Positions 1-6,908 of a DNA stretch of 22,211 bases are shown one piece after another. Source of the stretch: Chloroflexota bacterium (GTDB lineage Bacteria; Chloroflexota; Dehalococcoidia; SM23-28-2; RBG-16-64-32); the NCBI GenBank assembly GCA_005880075.1, contig VBJT01000138.1, positions 1-22,211 on the forward strand. The letters are read 5' to 3'. Both the position numbers and the translations under genes were made by a program. Under the pieces are notes generated by a model. The model was not told where the DNA came from. It worked only from the letters and a program-made list of their open reading frames with translations, and did not search any database. Every line of letters starts with the position of its first letter. Positions within the stretch are counted from its first letter, which is position 1.

Positions 1-941
1 CGCAGCCCCATCTTAGTGAGCGCCGCCGCCAGACGGTCTCGGCGCCGCTGGTAGATGCGGTTGTGCTCCTCGATGCAGCCCTGCGGGCCTTCCAGCGCCG
101 CGATCGCCATCCGCTGGATGGCCTGCGGGATGCCCGAATCGAGGTTGGACTTCACCCGCATCAGCGCATCAATCACCGTCGCGTTGCCGGCCGCCATGCC
201 GATCCGCCATCCCGTCATGTTGTAGGTCTTCGAGAGCGAGTGAAACTCGATTCCGGCCTCCCGCGCACCGTCGGCTTGCAGAAGGCTCGCCGGCCGGTAA
301 CCATCGAACGCTACTTCAGAGTACGGGCCGTCGTGCAGAATTGCGATGTCGTATCTTCCTGCGAAAGAAATCGCCCGCTCGAAGAACTCAAGATCCGCTA
401 TGGCTCCTGTTGGATTATTCGGGTAGTTCAACCAGAGCGTCTTCGCCCGCCGGGCGATCTGCTCTGGCACCGCATCCAGGTCAGGCAGGAACTCGTTCTC
501 CTCTGTTAGCGCCAGGTAATAAGGCTCGCCGCCTGCCAGCACCGTTCCCACCGCGTACACCGGGTATCCGGGATCTGGGATCAATGCGACATCCCCGGGC
601 TCGATAAAGCACAGAGCGATGTGACCGATCCCTTCCTTCGAACCGATTAGCGGCAGAATTTCGCGCTGCGGGTCGAGTTCGACGCCGAAACGGCGCTTGT
701 ACCAGCGGACCATTGCTTCCCGCAACTCCGGCAGCCCCTCGCTCTCCGGGTAGCGATGGTTGGCCGGATCGCGCGCGGCTTCGGCCAAAGCATCGATGAT
801 GTGCTCCGGCGTCGGGAGGTCAGGATCTCCGATCGCGAACGAGATGACATCAATACCCTCCGCCCGCTTCTCGGCGATCTTGCGGCTGATTTCGGCAAAG
901 AGATAAGCGGGCAGCACCTCGCTCCGCTGCGCGAGTCTCAA
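1..941 (-). CDS. dapL: LL-diaminopimelate aminotransferase (partial, C-terminus beyond the left edge)
   Basis: Class I/II PLP-dependent aminotransferase. The DapL branch converts tetrahydrodipicolinate and glutamate to LL-diaminopimelate in lysine and peptidoglycan synthesis. I read 313 codons. Visible motifs are the N-terminal LPAYLFAEI, AIGDPD near residue 37, NYPNNPTG near 172, the PLP-contacting Asp204 and Tyr207 in HDGPYSE, and the Schiff-base Lys238 in SLSKTYNMTGWR. The pattern matches DapL and related aspartate aminotransferases closely; substrate is inferred. The start is a TTG at 941, chosen because a GAGAGGA ribosome site lies 7-9 bases upstream and the family N-terminus begins there; there is no ATG near. 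The TTG overlaps the stop of the DUF5615 gene (TTGA), so the two are probably translationally coupled. DapF, two steps on in the same pathway, is encoded about 8.4 kb away at 9374-10216. Confidence 0.9.
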   Translation of the reverse strand, partial: MRLAQRSEVLPAYLFAEISRKIAEKRAEGIDVISFAIGDPDLPTPEHIIDALAEAARDPANHRYPESEGLPELREAMVRWYKRRFGVELDPQREILPLIGSKEGIGHIALCFIEPGDVALIPDPGYPVYAVGTVLAGGEPYYLALTEENEFLPDLDAVPEQIARRAKTLWLNYPNNPTGAIADLEFFERAISFAGRYDIAILHDGPYSEVAFDGYRPASLLQADGAREAGIEFHSLSKTYNMTGWRIGMAAGNATVIDALMRVKSNLDSGIPQAIQRMAIAALEGPQGCIEEHNRIYQRRRDRLAAALTKMGL

Positions 942-1312
942 GCGGGCGCTTCCTCTCGCCAGCGAGCCCGACCTCCTGGCTCTAGAACCACCAGGCGCCC
1001 GCTCATATCGTCGAGCGAAAATTCATCAGTCACGAACCGCATTACCTCGTCGTTCACCGTTGCGGCCTTAATTTCGTTCGGAAATCGAATCACAATCAAG
1101 CCGCCGTGATGGAGCGGAAGTCTCCCTGCATCGACAAACCCAGGATCCCTGGTGATCACGACTGATTCCCTCTGTTGCGCATATGCGAAGACGGCGTCGT
1201 CGGACGCTCCCCCTAAGCCCGCCTCCACGACGCGTTCAACAGAATGCCCGGCATTCGTCAGCTGGCCGGCAAGCGACTTCGGCACGCCCTCATCCGGGAG
1301 GACTCGGGCCAT
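938..1312 (-). CDS. DUF5615 PIN-like protein (putative toxin of a DUF433/DUF5615 pair)
   Basis: Small protein of 124 residues resembling the DUF5615 / Mut7-C-like PIN-domain family. These are usually annotated as the ribonuclease-like partner of DUF433 antitoxins. Acidic residues expected of a PIN fold are visible at the N-terminus (LPDEG, residues 6-10) and in VVITRDPGF near residues 51-59. The second motif normally carries a further Asp (RDxDF-like) that is Pro-Gly here, so activity is not certain. The ATG directly follows the stop codon of the DUF433 gene (TAG ATG), and its own TGA overlaps the TTG start of dapL. The local sequence is more AT-rich than the flanking genes, which fits a transferred module. 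RNase activity is inferred from the family only. Confidence 0.75.
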   Translation of the reverse strand: MARVLPDEGVPKSLAGQLTNAGHSVERVVEAGLGGASDDAVFAYAQQRESVVITRDPGFVDAGRLPLHHGGLIVIRFPNEIKAATVNDEVMRFVTDEFSLDDMSGRLVVLEPGGRARWREEAPA

Positions 1313-1543
1313 CTAGTCGATGGCATTTGATTCCTCGGCCGAAACAAGATGTGCGGCATATCTTAGAGCGGCATAAATATCTTCGCGCCGTAGGTCATAC
1401 TCATCCGTCACTTGTCCGATGGTCATCGCGCCCCCGAGCTGACCCAGGATAAAATCGACGGGTATTCGCGTTCCCTCGATTACGGGCTTTCCGCCCTTGA
1501 TTCTCGGATCCGCGGTGATTCTGGGTGCGATTTCTCGGACCAT
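1313..1543 (-). CDS. DUF433 protein (putative antitoxin)
   Basis: A 76-residue protein with the hallmark DUF433 signature ITADPRIKGGKPVIEGTRIP (residues 9-28), followed by a short helix-rich tail with YDLRREDIYAALRYA. DUF433 proteins are winged-helix-like and are commonly paired with DUF5615 PIN-like proteins as a type II toxin-antitoxin module. The family would bind DNA and neutralise its partner; nothing in the sequence shows this directly. The ATG at 1543 has a weak AGAGAG just upstream. It sits 42 bases after the end of the glycosylase gene, so it may share that transcript or use a promoter in the gap (an AT-rich TATAGACTAT is present there). The stop abuts the toxin start without a gap. 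Confidence 0.82.
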   Translation of the reverse strand: MVREIAPRITADPRIKGGKPVIEGTRIPVDFILGQLGGAMTIGQVTDEYDLRREDIYAALRYAAHLVSAEESNAID

Positions 1544-1585
1544 ATCTCTCTGACGATAGTCTATACGAATAGCTTCGGGTCGTGT

Positions 1586-2113
1586 TCAGCCGGAGCCTTG
1601 GAGCCAATCCCTAAGTTGCCGCCACACCGCGAGCTTGTCCTCCAGCTTCAGCCGCGCGTGGCGCGGGCTCGTCGATGGGAACTGCTGCCACTCGACGCTA
1701 CCCTCCTCGAAGAGGTCGGGAACGAAGATGCGGGCCGTTCGTAGTGCCGTCCCGCCGTTGAATGCGATATGCCGCACGTGCGGGTGGTCGCGCAGCAGAC
1801 TCAATAACGGATTGGCGGTCGCGTCCTGGATCGCGTCGTCTCCGCTGCCCTCCCGGCTGCACTCCCCGATCACATCCCACACAGCGATGCCGTTCGCGAG
1901 CAACGCTGCCGTCCGCGCGCCGTACAGCGCCACAGGGTCGAAGGTGAAAAGGTTACCCATGATCTGCCAGAAATGGTTCTGCGGGTTCCCGTAGTACTCC
2001 CGCTTCGCGAGCGATTGCTTGCTCGGGAACGACCCGAGCACAAGGACACGCGAGCGTTCGTCGATCAGCGGCGGCAGACCGGTCAGCACCGGCCTCAGTT
2101 CAGTCGCCGACAA
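1586..2113 (-). CDS. DNA-deoxyinosine glycosylase-like protein (UDG superfamily)
   Basis: Uracil-DNA glycosylase superfamily member, most like the family-6 hypoxanthine/deoxyinosine glycosylases, which excise deaminated purines in base-excision repair. Motifs seen are LVLGSFPS (residues about 24-31), NPQNHFW (43-49) with the family's active-site Asn, and FPSTSPRHA near the C-terminus. I place the start at a TTG at 2113, giving 175 residues, because AGGAG at 2121-2125 lies 7 bases upstream. The family N-terminus (GLPPLID) follows 11 residues later. A longer frame from an ATG at 2179 exists, but its extra 22 residues are Arg/Ser-rich translation of the overlapping EthD gene. With this start, the two genes overlap by 14 bases and are likely co-translated. 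Exact substrate is inferred. Confidence 0.83.
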   Translation of the reverse strand: MSATELRPVLTGLPPLIDERSRVLVLGSFPSKQSLAKREYYGNPQNHFWQIMGNLFTFDPVALYGARTAALLANGIAVWDVIGECSREGSGDDAIQDATANPLLSLLRDHPHVRHIAFNGGTALRTARIFVPDLFEEGSVEWQQFPSTSPRHARLKLEDKLAVWRQLRDWLQGSG

Positions 2114-2474
2114 ACGGGTGCTCCTGCGCCACAAACGCCAGCGAGCGCGAGAAGTCGATGAAGCGCTTCTCGTCTTCATAGAGCTCGCGGGCCGCCTTCC
2201 GTCCTTCGTCCGTCCTTGCTCCGGCCGAGAACGCGTCCGGGCTCTCCCACCACAGCTCCGCGACGCCGTCGAAGATGTCCGGGTCGCTGCCGCGGCTCGC
2301 CCGCATCGCCTCGTTCAGCGGGCTGTCGAGCGCATGCACTTGAACGTAGCGCTGGATTCCGAGCGCAGCCGCCCGATCACGAACGAGCGCGCCGTGTTTC
2401 TCCCTCCAGTAGCGCTGGAACTCTTCCCGAGAAAGCTCAGGTATCCGGCGCAGGCAGTAGACGAGTTTGATCAT
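2100..2474 (-). CDS. EthD domain-containing protein
   Basis: A 124-residue single-domain protein of the EthD (dimeric alpha/beta barrel) family. Seen are the N-terminal strand IKLVYCLRRIPELS, the family-typical F-x-x-Y-W-x-x-x-H motif (FQRYWREKHGAL, residues about 19-30) and YVQVHAL in the second strand. EthD was named from ethyl tert-butyl ether degradation clusters, where its chemistry is not well defined; relatives include small decarboxylases and cyclases. The ATG at 2474 is preceded by GAGGGAAGGA at about 9-18 bases. It is divergent from the Crp/Fnr gene, with only 60 bases between starts, and overlaps the downstream glycosylase gene. A P450 and a hydroxyacid oxidase lie a few kb away, but no shared pathway can be shown. 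Confidence 0.8.
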   Translation of the reverse strand: MIKLVYCLRRIPELSREEFQRYWREKHGALVRDRAAALGIQRYVQVHALDSPLNEAMRASRGSDPDIFDGVAELWWESPDAFSAGARTDEGRKAARELYEDEKRFIDFSRSLAFVAQEHPFVGD

Positions 2475-2497
2475 GCGAGTCGGTCCTTCCCTCTCGT

Positions 2498-2527
2498 TTG
2501 CGACAGCCGGTTATGCCACTTTACGAT
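2498..2527 (+). promoter_or_regulatory. Candidate promoter for the Crp/Fnr gene
   Basis: TTGCGA at 2498-2503 (4 of 6 to the -35 consensus) and TACGAT at 2522-2527 (4 of 6 to the -10 consensus), 18 bases apart. The -10 ends 7 bases before the ATG at 2535 and no Shine-Dalgarno sequence is visible, so the mRNA may start at or next to the start codon. Confidence 0.4.
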
Positions 2528-2534
2528 ATTCGCG

Positions 2535-3224
2535 ATGGCAACAGCGACCGAAGGGGACCTGCTCCTACGAGTACCGCTCATCGCGGCGCTAACCGATTCC
2601 GATCGGCAAGCGCTCGCGCTCAGCGCCACGCGCCGACGCTACCAGCGAGGCGATCTCATCTTCCAGAAAGACGACCCCGGCCAAACCCTCTTCATCGTCG
2701 CCAGCGGCTCCGTACGCATCTACGTCCCCAGCTCGCAGGGCGCAGACCTGACGCTCGCCGTTCTCGGGCCGGGCAACTTCTTCGGCGACCTTTCGCTGCT
2801 CGATGGCCGCCCCCGGTCGGCGAGCGCCTCCGCACTTACCGACACAAGCGTGGTAGCACTAGAACGGAGCGATTTCGTGGCGCTCGTGCGCTCCCGCCCT
2901 GAGGCGGCCATGTCCGTTCTCGCCACTGTTGCCAGCCGGCTGCGCGAGACCGACGAGATGGCCTCCGATCTCGCCTTCCTCGACGTCGGCGGTCGGCTCG
3001 CAAAGAAGCTACTCGACCTCGCCGCCACGAACGGCGTCAGGCGGCGAGACGGCGTCTTGCTCGACATGTCGCTCACTCAAGAGGAGCTCGCCAACATGAT
3101 CGGCGTCACCCGCGAGAGTGTGAACCGCAACTTAAGCCTGTTTCGGCGCATCGGACTCATCGGCAAAGAGGGCCGGCGCTTCATCCTCCGCGACCCCTCC
3201 GGCCTCCGCCAGCGCTGCGAGTAG
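2535..3224 (+). CDS. Crp/Fnr family transcriptional regulator
   Basis: A 229-residue CRP-like activator/repressor. The cNMP-binding beta-roll spans residues about 10-125, with the phosphate-binding cassette FFGDLSLLDGRPRSASA (82-98). It keeps Gly84, an acidic residue (Asp85 in place of the Glu of E. coli CRP), Arg94 and Ser95. The C-helix contains RETDEMASDLAFLDV, close to E. coli CRP, with Thr139 at the position of the cAMP-contacting Thr127. The HTH (SLTQEELANMIGVTRESVNRNL, residues 179-200, shown here with its RE-x3-R core at 193-198) retains the Arg, Glu and Arg that read GTGA half-sites in CRP. The frame is open far upstream, but the ATG at 2535 fits the family start. Nucleotide binding is therefore plausible. 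It converges on a nucleotide cyclase gene, and the two may form a signalling pair (inference). Confidence 0.9.
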   Translation: MATATEGDLLLRVPLIAALTDSDRQALALSATRRRYQRGDLIFQKDDPGQTLFIVASGSVRIYVPSSQGADLTLAVLGPGNFFGDLSLLDGRPRSASASALTDTSVVALERSDFVALVRSRPEAAMSVLATVASRLRETDEMASDLAFLDVGGRLAKKLLDLAATNGVRRRDGVLLDMSLTQEELANMIGVTRESVNRNLSLFRRIGLIGKEGRRFILRDPSGLRQRCE

Positions 3225-3258
3225 AGGCTCGCACTAGGGTCGTGGAGCGCTCCCCATT

Positions 3259-3326
3259 GTCATCCTGACCGCAGGAACGATCTGTCCCGAAAAACCGATC
3301 TCAGCCTGCGATGACGCTTCGGGACA
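3259..3326. terminator. Inverted repeats between convergent genes; possible bidirectional terminator
   Basis: The gap between the convergent crp-like and cyclase genes holds two mutually exclusive stems. One is a perfect 9-bp inverted repeat, TGTCCCGAA at 3283-3291 with TTCGGGACA at 3318-3326, ending directly at the cyclase stop codon. The other is interrupted: GTCATC (3259-3264), GCAGG (3271-3275) and GATC (3279-3282) pair with GATC (3297-3300), CCTGC (3305-3309) and GATGAC (3310-3315). There is no long T-run, so intrinsic termination is possible but unproven. The left part resembles the dispersed GTCATYCTGA-type repeats of bacterial intergenic regions. Confidence 0.45.
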
Positions 3327-6300
3327 TTAGGCGGAGGACGTTTCCGCGGCCGTCGCTGTCCTGATCCCTTGCACATGCGGCGACGACAGGAACGTCTCCC
3401 GCAACTTCTCATCGTCCAGCCGTGAAGCAACCGCGTTGATGACAGCCAGCGCTTCGGTGTAGTCTGCCTTCGCGTCCGCCTCGCGGCCCAGCGCCTTCTG
3501 GAGATCGCCGAGGGCGACTAGTGTTTTCCAGAGCTGCGGCGGGTTGCCTATTTCTTTCGCGATCGCTAGCGCGATTTTGATCTCTTCCTCGGCCTCGGCA
3601 AGCTTGGCCTGCGCCGTCATAATCTGGCCCCGCAGACGTCTCCCCTTGACGACATTCTTCGGCCGGTTCGTCGATTCGGCGAGCTGAACGCATTCATTCG
3701 CATACGAAAGCGCAAGATCGTGGTCGCCGCGCTCGTACCACAGCTCGCCATAGGAGTGGAACATGTGCTGAGAATAGAGCCAGGCCGCGAAACGCTCCCT
3801 TGGCGTGGCATTGCGTACGACATCCTCCACCGTCTGGTAATACTTCTCCGCCTCATCATGCCGCCCCAGCGCCCGCAGGCTGTCGCCGATATTCAGCCGC
3901 GCGTTACTCTCAATCTCCGGGTCGGGCGCGTTGATCGCTACCGCTGCCTCCTCCGACCGCTTGTTCCACTCGATCGCGGCCTCGTGGTCCTGGAGTTCGC
4001 CGAGCACCCAGCCGACCGTGTTGAAGACGCGTGCCCGCACAAGCGCCTCGCCCGTCCGCTCACAAAGGGCCAACGCCTCATGCAACCGGCTCAAAGCCTG
4101 GTCGTAATCGCCTCTTCCGGACAACGCAAGTGCCTCATTCCACAGCCGGCCTGTAAGGGTGAAGACAGCTCCGTCCAGCGCCGGGCGCCAACGCTTGTTA
4201 TGTTCGAGACTCGCCTCGTAACGGGCCTCCCAATTGTGCATCATGCCGCGCATGAAAGCCCAGAATCCGCGGGTTGCTGGGTCTCCGAGCTCCGGGATCA
4301 CATCGTCCGATTTGCTGAGGAGCGAACGTCCGTCCTCAATCCCACCGTAGATGAGAGTCATGCACCCAAGCCAGAAGGTGCTAAACGCGCGCACATCATC
4401 GTATCCTTCATCTGCAATGGCCAGCGCCGCACGAATGTTGCCCTGACCCCCTTCCGGGTCGCTTCCCCATGATTGCATCGTGCCCATCCAGCCCAGGGCT
4501 ATGCCCTCCAGCCGCCTGTCACCCACTGCCTGTGCGCACTCGCGCATCCGCGCGAAATCCTTTGCGGCGTCGTCTGGCGCGCCCACGCCGAAATTGACGT
4601 GTCCGCGTTTCTCCGCGATTGGGGCCGCCGCCCTCATCGCTTCGGGTCCAATCTTGTCACAGATGTCGAGCGCACGCGCATAATAGTCCAGCGCGTCCTG
4701 GTTCGCGTAAGCGGCAACCGCCTTATCCCCGGCTTTCGCTAGATAGTCCAACGCCTTCTCCCAGTCCTGAGCCTCCTGATAATGGTGCGCCAGCGCCTCA
4801 TACTGCTCGGGCAACCGGTCCGCATACAGCTCTTCGATCGCGGCGCCGACCATGCGGTGCAGGTTCTTGCGGCGCTCCAAAAGGAGCGTCGAGTACGCGA
4901 CGTCATGGGTCAGCGCGTGCTTGAACATGTACGAGAGCTCCGGGAAGTAGTCTTTCTCGTAGATCAACTCCAATTTCTTCAGATCCACCAGCAGATCGTC
5001 CAACTTCGCGTCGATGTCCGAGATGCGGTTCAGAAGTCGAGAGGTGAACTCGCGGCCGATGACCGACGCCAGTTGGATCGCCTCTTTCGCCTCTAGCTCC
5101 AGCCGGTCGATTCGGCTGAGGATCACCTCCTGAATGGTGTCCGGCACGCGCACCTGGTCCAGCGGCCGCTCCAGCGCATATGAGCCGTTGCTCGGCCGCA
5201 GCACGCCCGACTCTACGAGAGCCTTCGTCACCTCTTCCACGTAAAACGGGTTGCCTTCGCCCTTGCTCGTGATTAAGCTCACTACCGGTTCTGGCAAGTG
5301 GGCGACGCGCAGCACTCTCTCCGCGATGGCGGCGCTGTCTTCGGCCGGTAGATGGCCCAGCGCCAGCCGGCTGAAATATGTGCGCTCACCGAGCGAATGT
5401 GCGTAACCCGGGCGATAGGTCAGCACCATCAGCGTCGGCGTCGAGCGCACCGCATCGACTATCGCCGCAAGGGCTTCTTCGGACTTCTCGTCGACCCAGT
5501 GCAGGTCCTCGATCAGGATCACCAGAGGACGCCCGCGACTCTCTTGCGTCAGCAGCGCGCGCAGGGCGTCCAGAATGCCGGCACGCCGCTCCATCGGGTC
5601 CATCGTCGCGATCGCCTCGTCTCCCGGGTCCACGTTCAGCAGGTACTTCAGGTAAGGAACCGTCTGCCGCGTCGCCTCGCCCCAGTCGCGTGTCCGCTGG
5701 TCGACCTTCGCGACGATCTGTTCGTCGTTGTCGCCTTCCTCGATGGCGAAGTTCCGCTTGACCAGGTCGCTGATCGGCAAGTATGGAATGCGCTTGCCGT
5801 ACGAGATGCAGTGACCCTCCAGCCACGTGAGCGGCTCATCCAGCAACGCTCGCCTGAACTCCAGGAGCAGCCGCGACTTTCCGAGTCCCGCTTCGCCCGT
5901 GATGAACACGACCTGCCCGCGCCCCCTCTTCGCCTGGTCGAAGTACCCCCGCAGGAAGCTCAGCTCCTGCTCGCGCCCAACAAACGCCGTTAGCCCACGC
6001 TCCGCCTGCGCCTGGAGCCGTGTCCGAACCGCCGCCTTTTCACGCACGGCCCGGTACGCTACCACAGGCGCGGACTTGCCCTTGACCATTAGCCCGCCGA
6101 GCGGCTCGCACTCAAAGTAGTCGCCGGCCAACCGGTGCGTTTCGCCCGTCATGTAGACCTGTCCCGGCTCCGCCGCCTCCTCCATTCGCGAGGCCAGGTT
6201 CACCGTATCGCCGAGGGCGGTGTAGTCCATGTCCAGATTGTCTGAGATCTTTCCGACCACAACCGGTCCGGTGTTCAACCCCACGCGAAAGCGGCATTCG

Positions 6301-6839
6301 ATCGGTTGCTCGCGCCTCACTTCTTCCGAATAGTCGGCGAGTGAGCGCTGCATCTCGAGGGCAGCCGAGACCGCGCGACGGGCGCCGTCCTCATGGGCTA
6401 TCGGCGCCCCGAACAACGCCATCACGCCGTCACCTGTGAAGCTCGTAACAGTGCCTTCGTAACGATGGACAGCGTCCATCATGCGGTTCAGGCAGCCCTG
6501 CATGAGCGCATACACATCTTCGGCATCGGTGCGCTCCGAAAGCGGCGTAAAGCCCATGGCGTCCGAGAACAGTACCGTAACCGTGCGCCGTTCTCCTTCG
6601 AGCTTGGCGCGCTCGCGCAGGATCTTCTCAGCCAGGTGCTTCGGCGTATAAGAGAGCGGGTTCGCGGGCGCGGCCGCCGTCTGCGCCGCCGTCAGCTTTT
6701 GTCCGCAGCCTCCGCAGAACGAGCTGTCTCCGCTGTTGCTTCGCTTGCAGGACGCGCAGACGATCTCAAGGCGCGCGCCGCACTTGTTGCAGAAGACGGC
6801 GTCAGGGGCGTTCTGGTTTCCGCAAGATGGGCAGTTCAC
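3327..6839 (-). CDS. Class III nucleotide cyclase - AAA/STAND-like ATPase - TPR signalling protein with N-terminal zinc ribbons
   Basis: A 1170-residue soluble multidomain protein with no visible signal or TM. Two zinc ribbons (Cys3/6/17/20 and Cys28/31/42/45) are followed by a class III cyclase homology domain, residues about 83-265. The metal Asp93 (FSDAMGF) and Asp137 (TGDGVM) are present, as are the transition-state Asn214 and Arg218 (TVNLASR). The purine-selecting Lys position is Ser133 and its partner is Thr207, so ATP/GTP specificity is unclear. A P-loop ATPase follows, with Walker A GEAGLGKS at 315-322 and Walker B ILIED at 441-445, then TPR-like helical repeats from about 690 to 1130. 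Proteins of this build are widespread in actinobacteria, Chloroflexota and proteobacteria; their inputs are mostly unknown. The GTG start has AGGA 10 bases upstream. It lies 69 bases downstream of the P450 gene and converges with a CRP-like gene. Confidence 0.9.
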   Translation of the reverse strand: MNCPSCGNQNAPDAVFCNKCGARLEIVCASCKRSNSGDSSFCGGCGQKLTAAQTAAAPANPLSYTPKHLAEKILRERAKLEGERRTVTVLFSDAMGFTPLSERTDAEDVYALMQGCLNRMMDAVHRYEGTVTSFTGDGVMALFGAPIAHEDGARRAVSAALEMQRSLADYSEEVRREQPIECRFRVGLNTGPVVVGKISDNLDMDYTALGDTVNLASRMEEAAEPGQVYMTGETHRLAGDYFECEPLGGLMVKGKSAPVVAYRAVREKAAVRTRLQAQAERGLTAFVGREQELSFLRGYFDQAKRGRGQVVFITGEAGLGKSRLLLEFRRALLDEPLTWLEGHCISYGKRIPYLPISDLVKRNFAIEEGDNDEQIVAKVDQRTRDWGEATRQTVPYLKYLLNVDPGDEAIATMDPMERRAGILDALRALLTQESRGRPLVILIEDLHWVDEKSEEALAAIVDAVRSTPTLMVLTYRPGYAHSLGERTYFSRLALGHLPAEDSAAIAERVLRVAHLPEPVVSLITSKGEGNPFYVEEVTKALVESGVLRPSNGSYALERPLDQVRVPDTIQEVILSRIDRLELEAKEAIQLASVIGREFTSRLLNRISDIDAKLDDLLVDLKKLELIYEKDYFPELSYMFKHALTHDVAYSTLLLERRKNLHRMVGAAIEELYADRLPEQYEALAHHYQEAQDWEKALDYLAKAGDKAVAAYANQDALDYYARALDICDKIGPEAMRAAAPIAEKRGHVNFGVGAPDDAAKDFARMRECAQAVGDRRLEGIALGWMGTMQSWGSDPEGGQGNIRAALAIADEGYDDVRAFSTFWLGCMTLIYGGIEDGRSLLSKSDDVIPELGDPATRGFWAFMRGMMHNWEARYEASLEHNKRWRPALDGAVFTLTGRLWNEALALSGRGDYDQALSRLHEALALCERTGEALVRARVFNTVGWVLGELQDHEAAIEWNKRSEEAAVAINAPDPEIESNARLNIGDSLRALGRHDEAEKYYQTVEDVVRNATPRERFAAWLYSQHMFHSYGELWYERGDHDLALSYANECVQLAESTNRPKNVVKGRRLRGQIMTAQAKLAEAEEEIKIALAIAKEIGNPPQLWKTLVALGDLQKALGREADAKADYTEALAVINAVASRLDDEKLRETFLSSPHVQGIRTATAAETSSA

Positions 6840-6908
6840 TCAACGACGATCCTATTTCGGATTCCGGTATACGAGCGCGTCAATCGTGCGCAAACCGACC
6901 GCTCCCTG

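Noticed and set aside
63..607. Plus-strand frames at the left edge
   Set aside because: They are antisense to dapL, whose minus-strand frame has all PLP-enzyme motifs.
2019..2534. Open frame extending the Crp/Fnr gene 172 codons upstream
   Set aside because: It runs antisense through the EthD and glycosylase genes, has no family similarity, and the conserved regulator begins at 2535.
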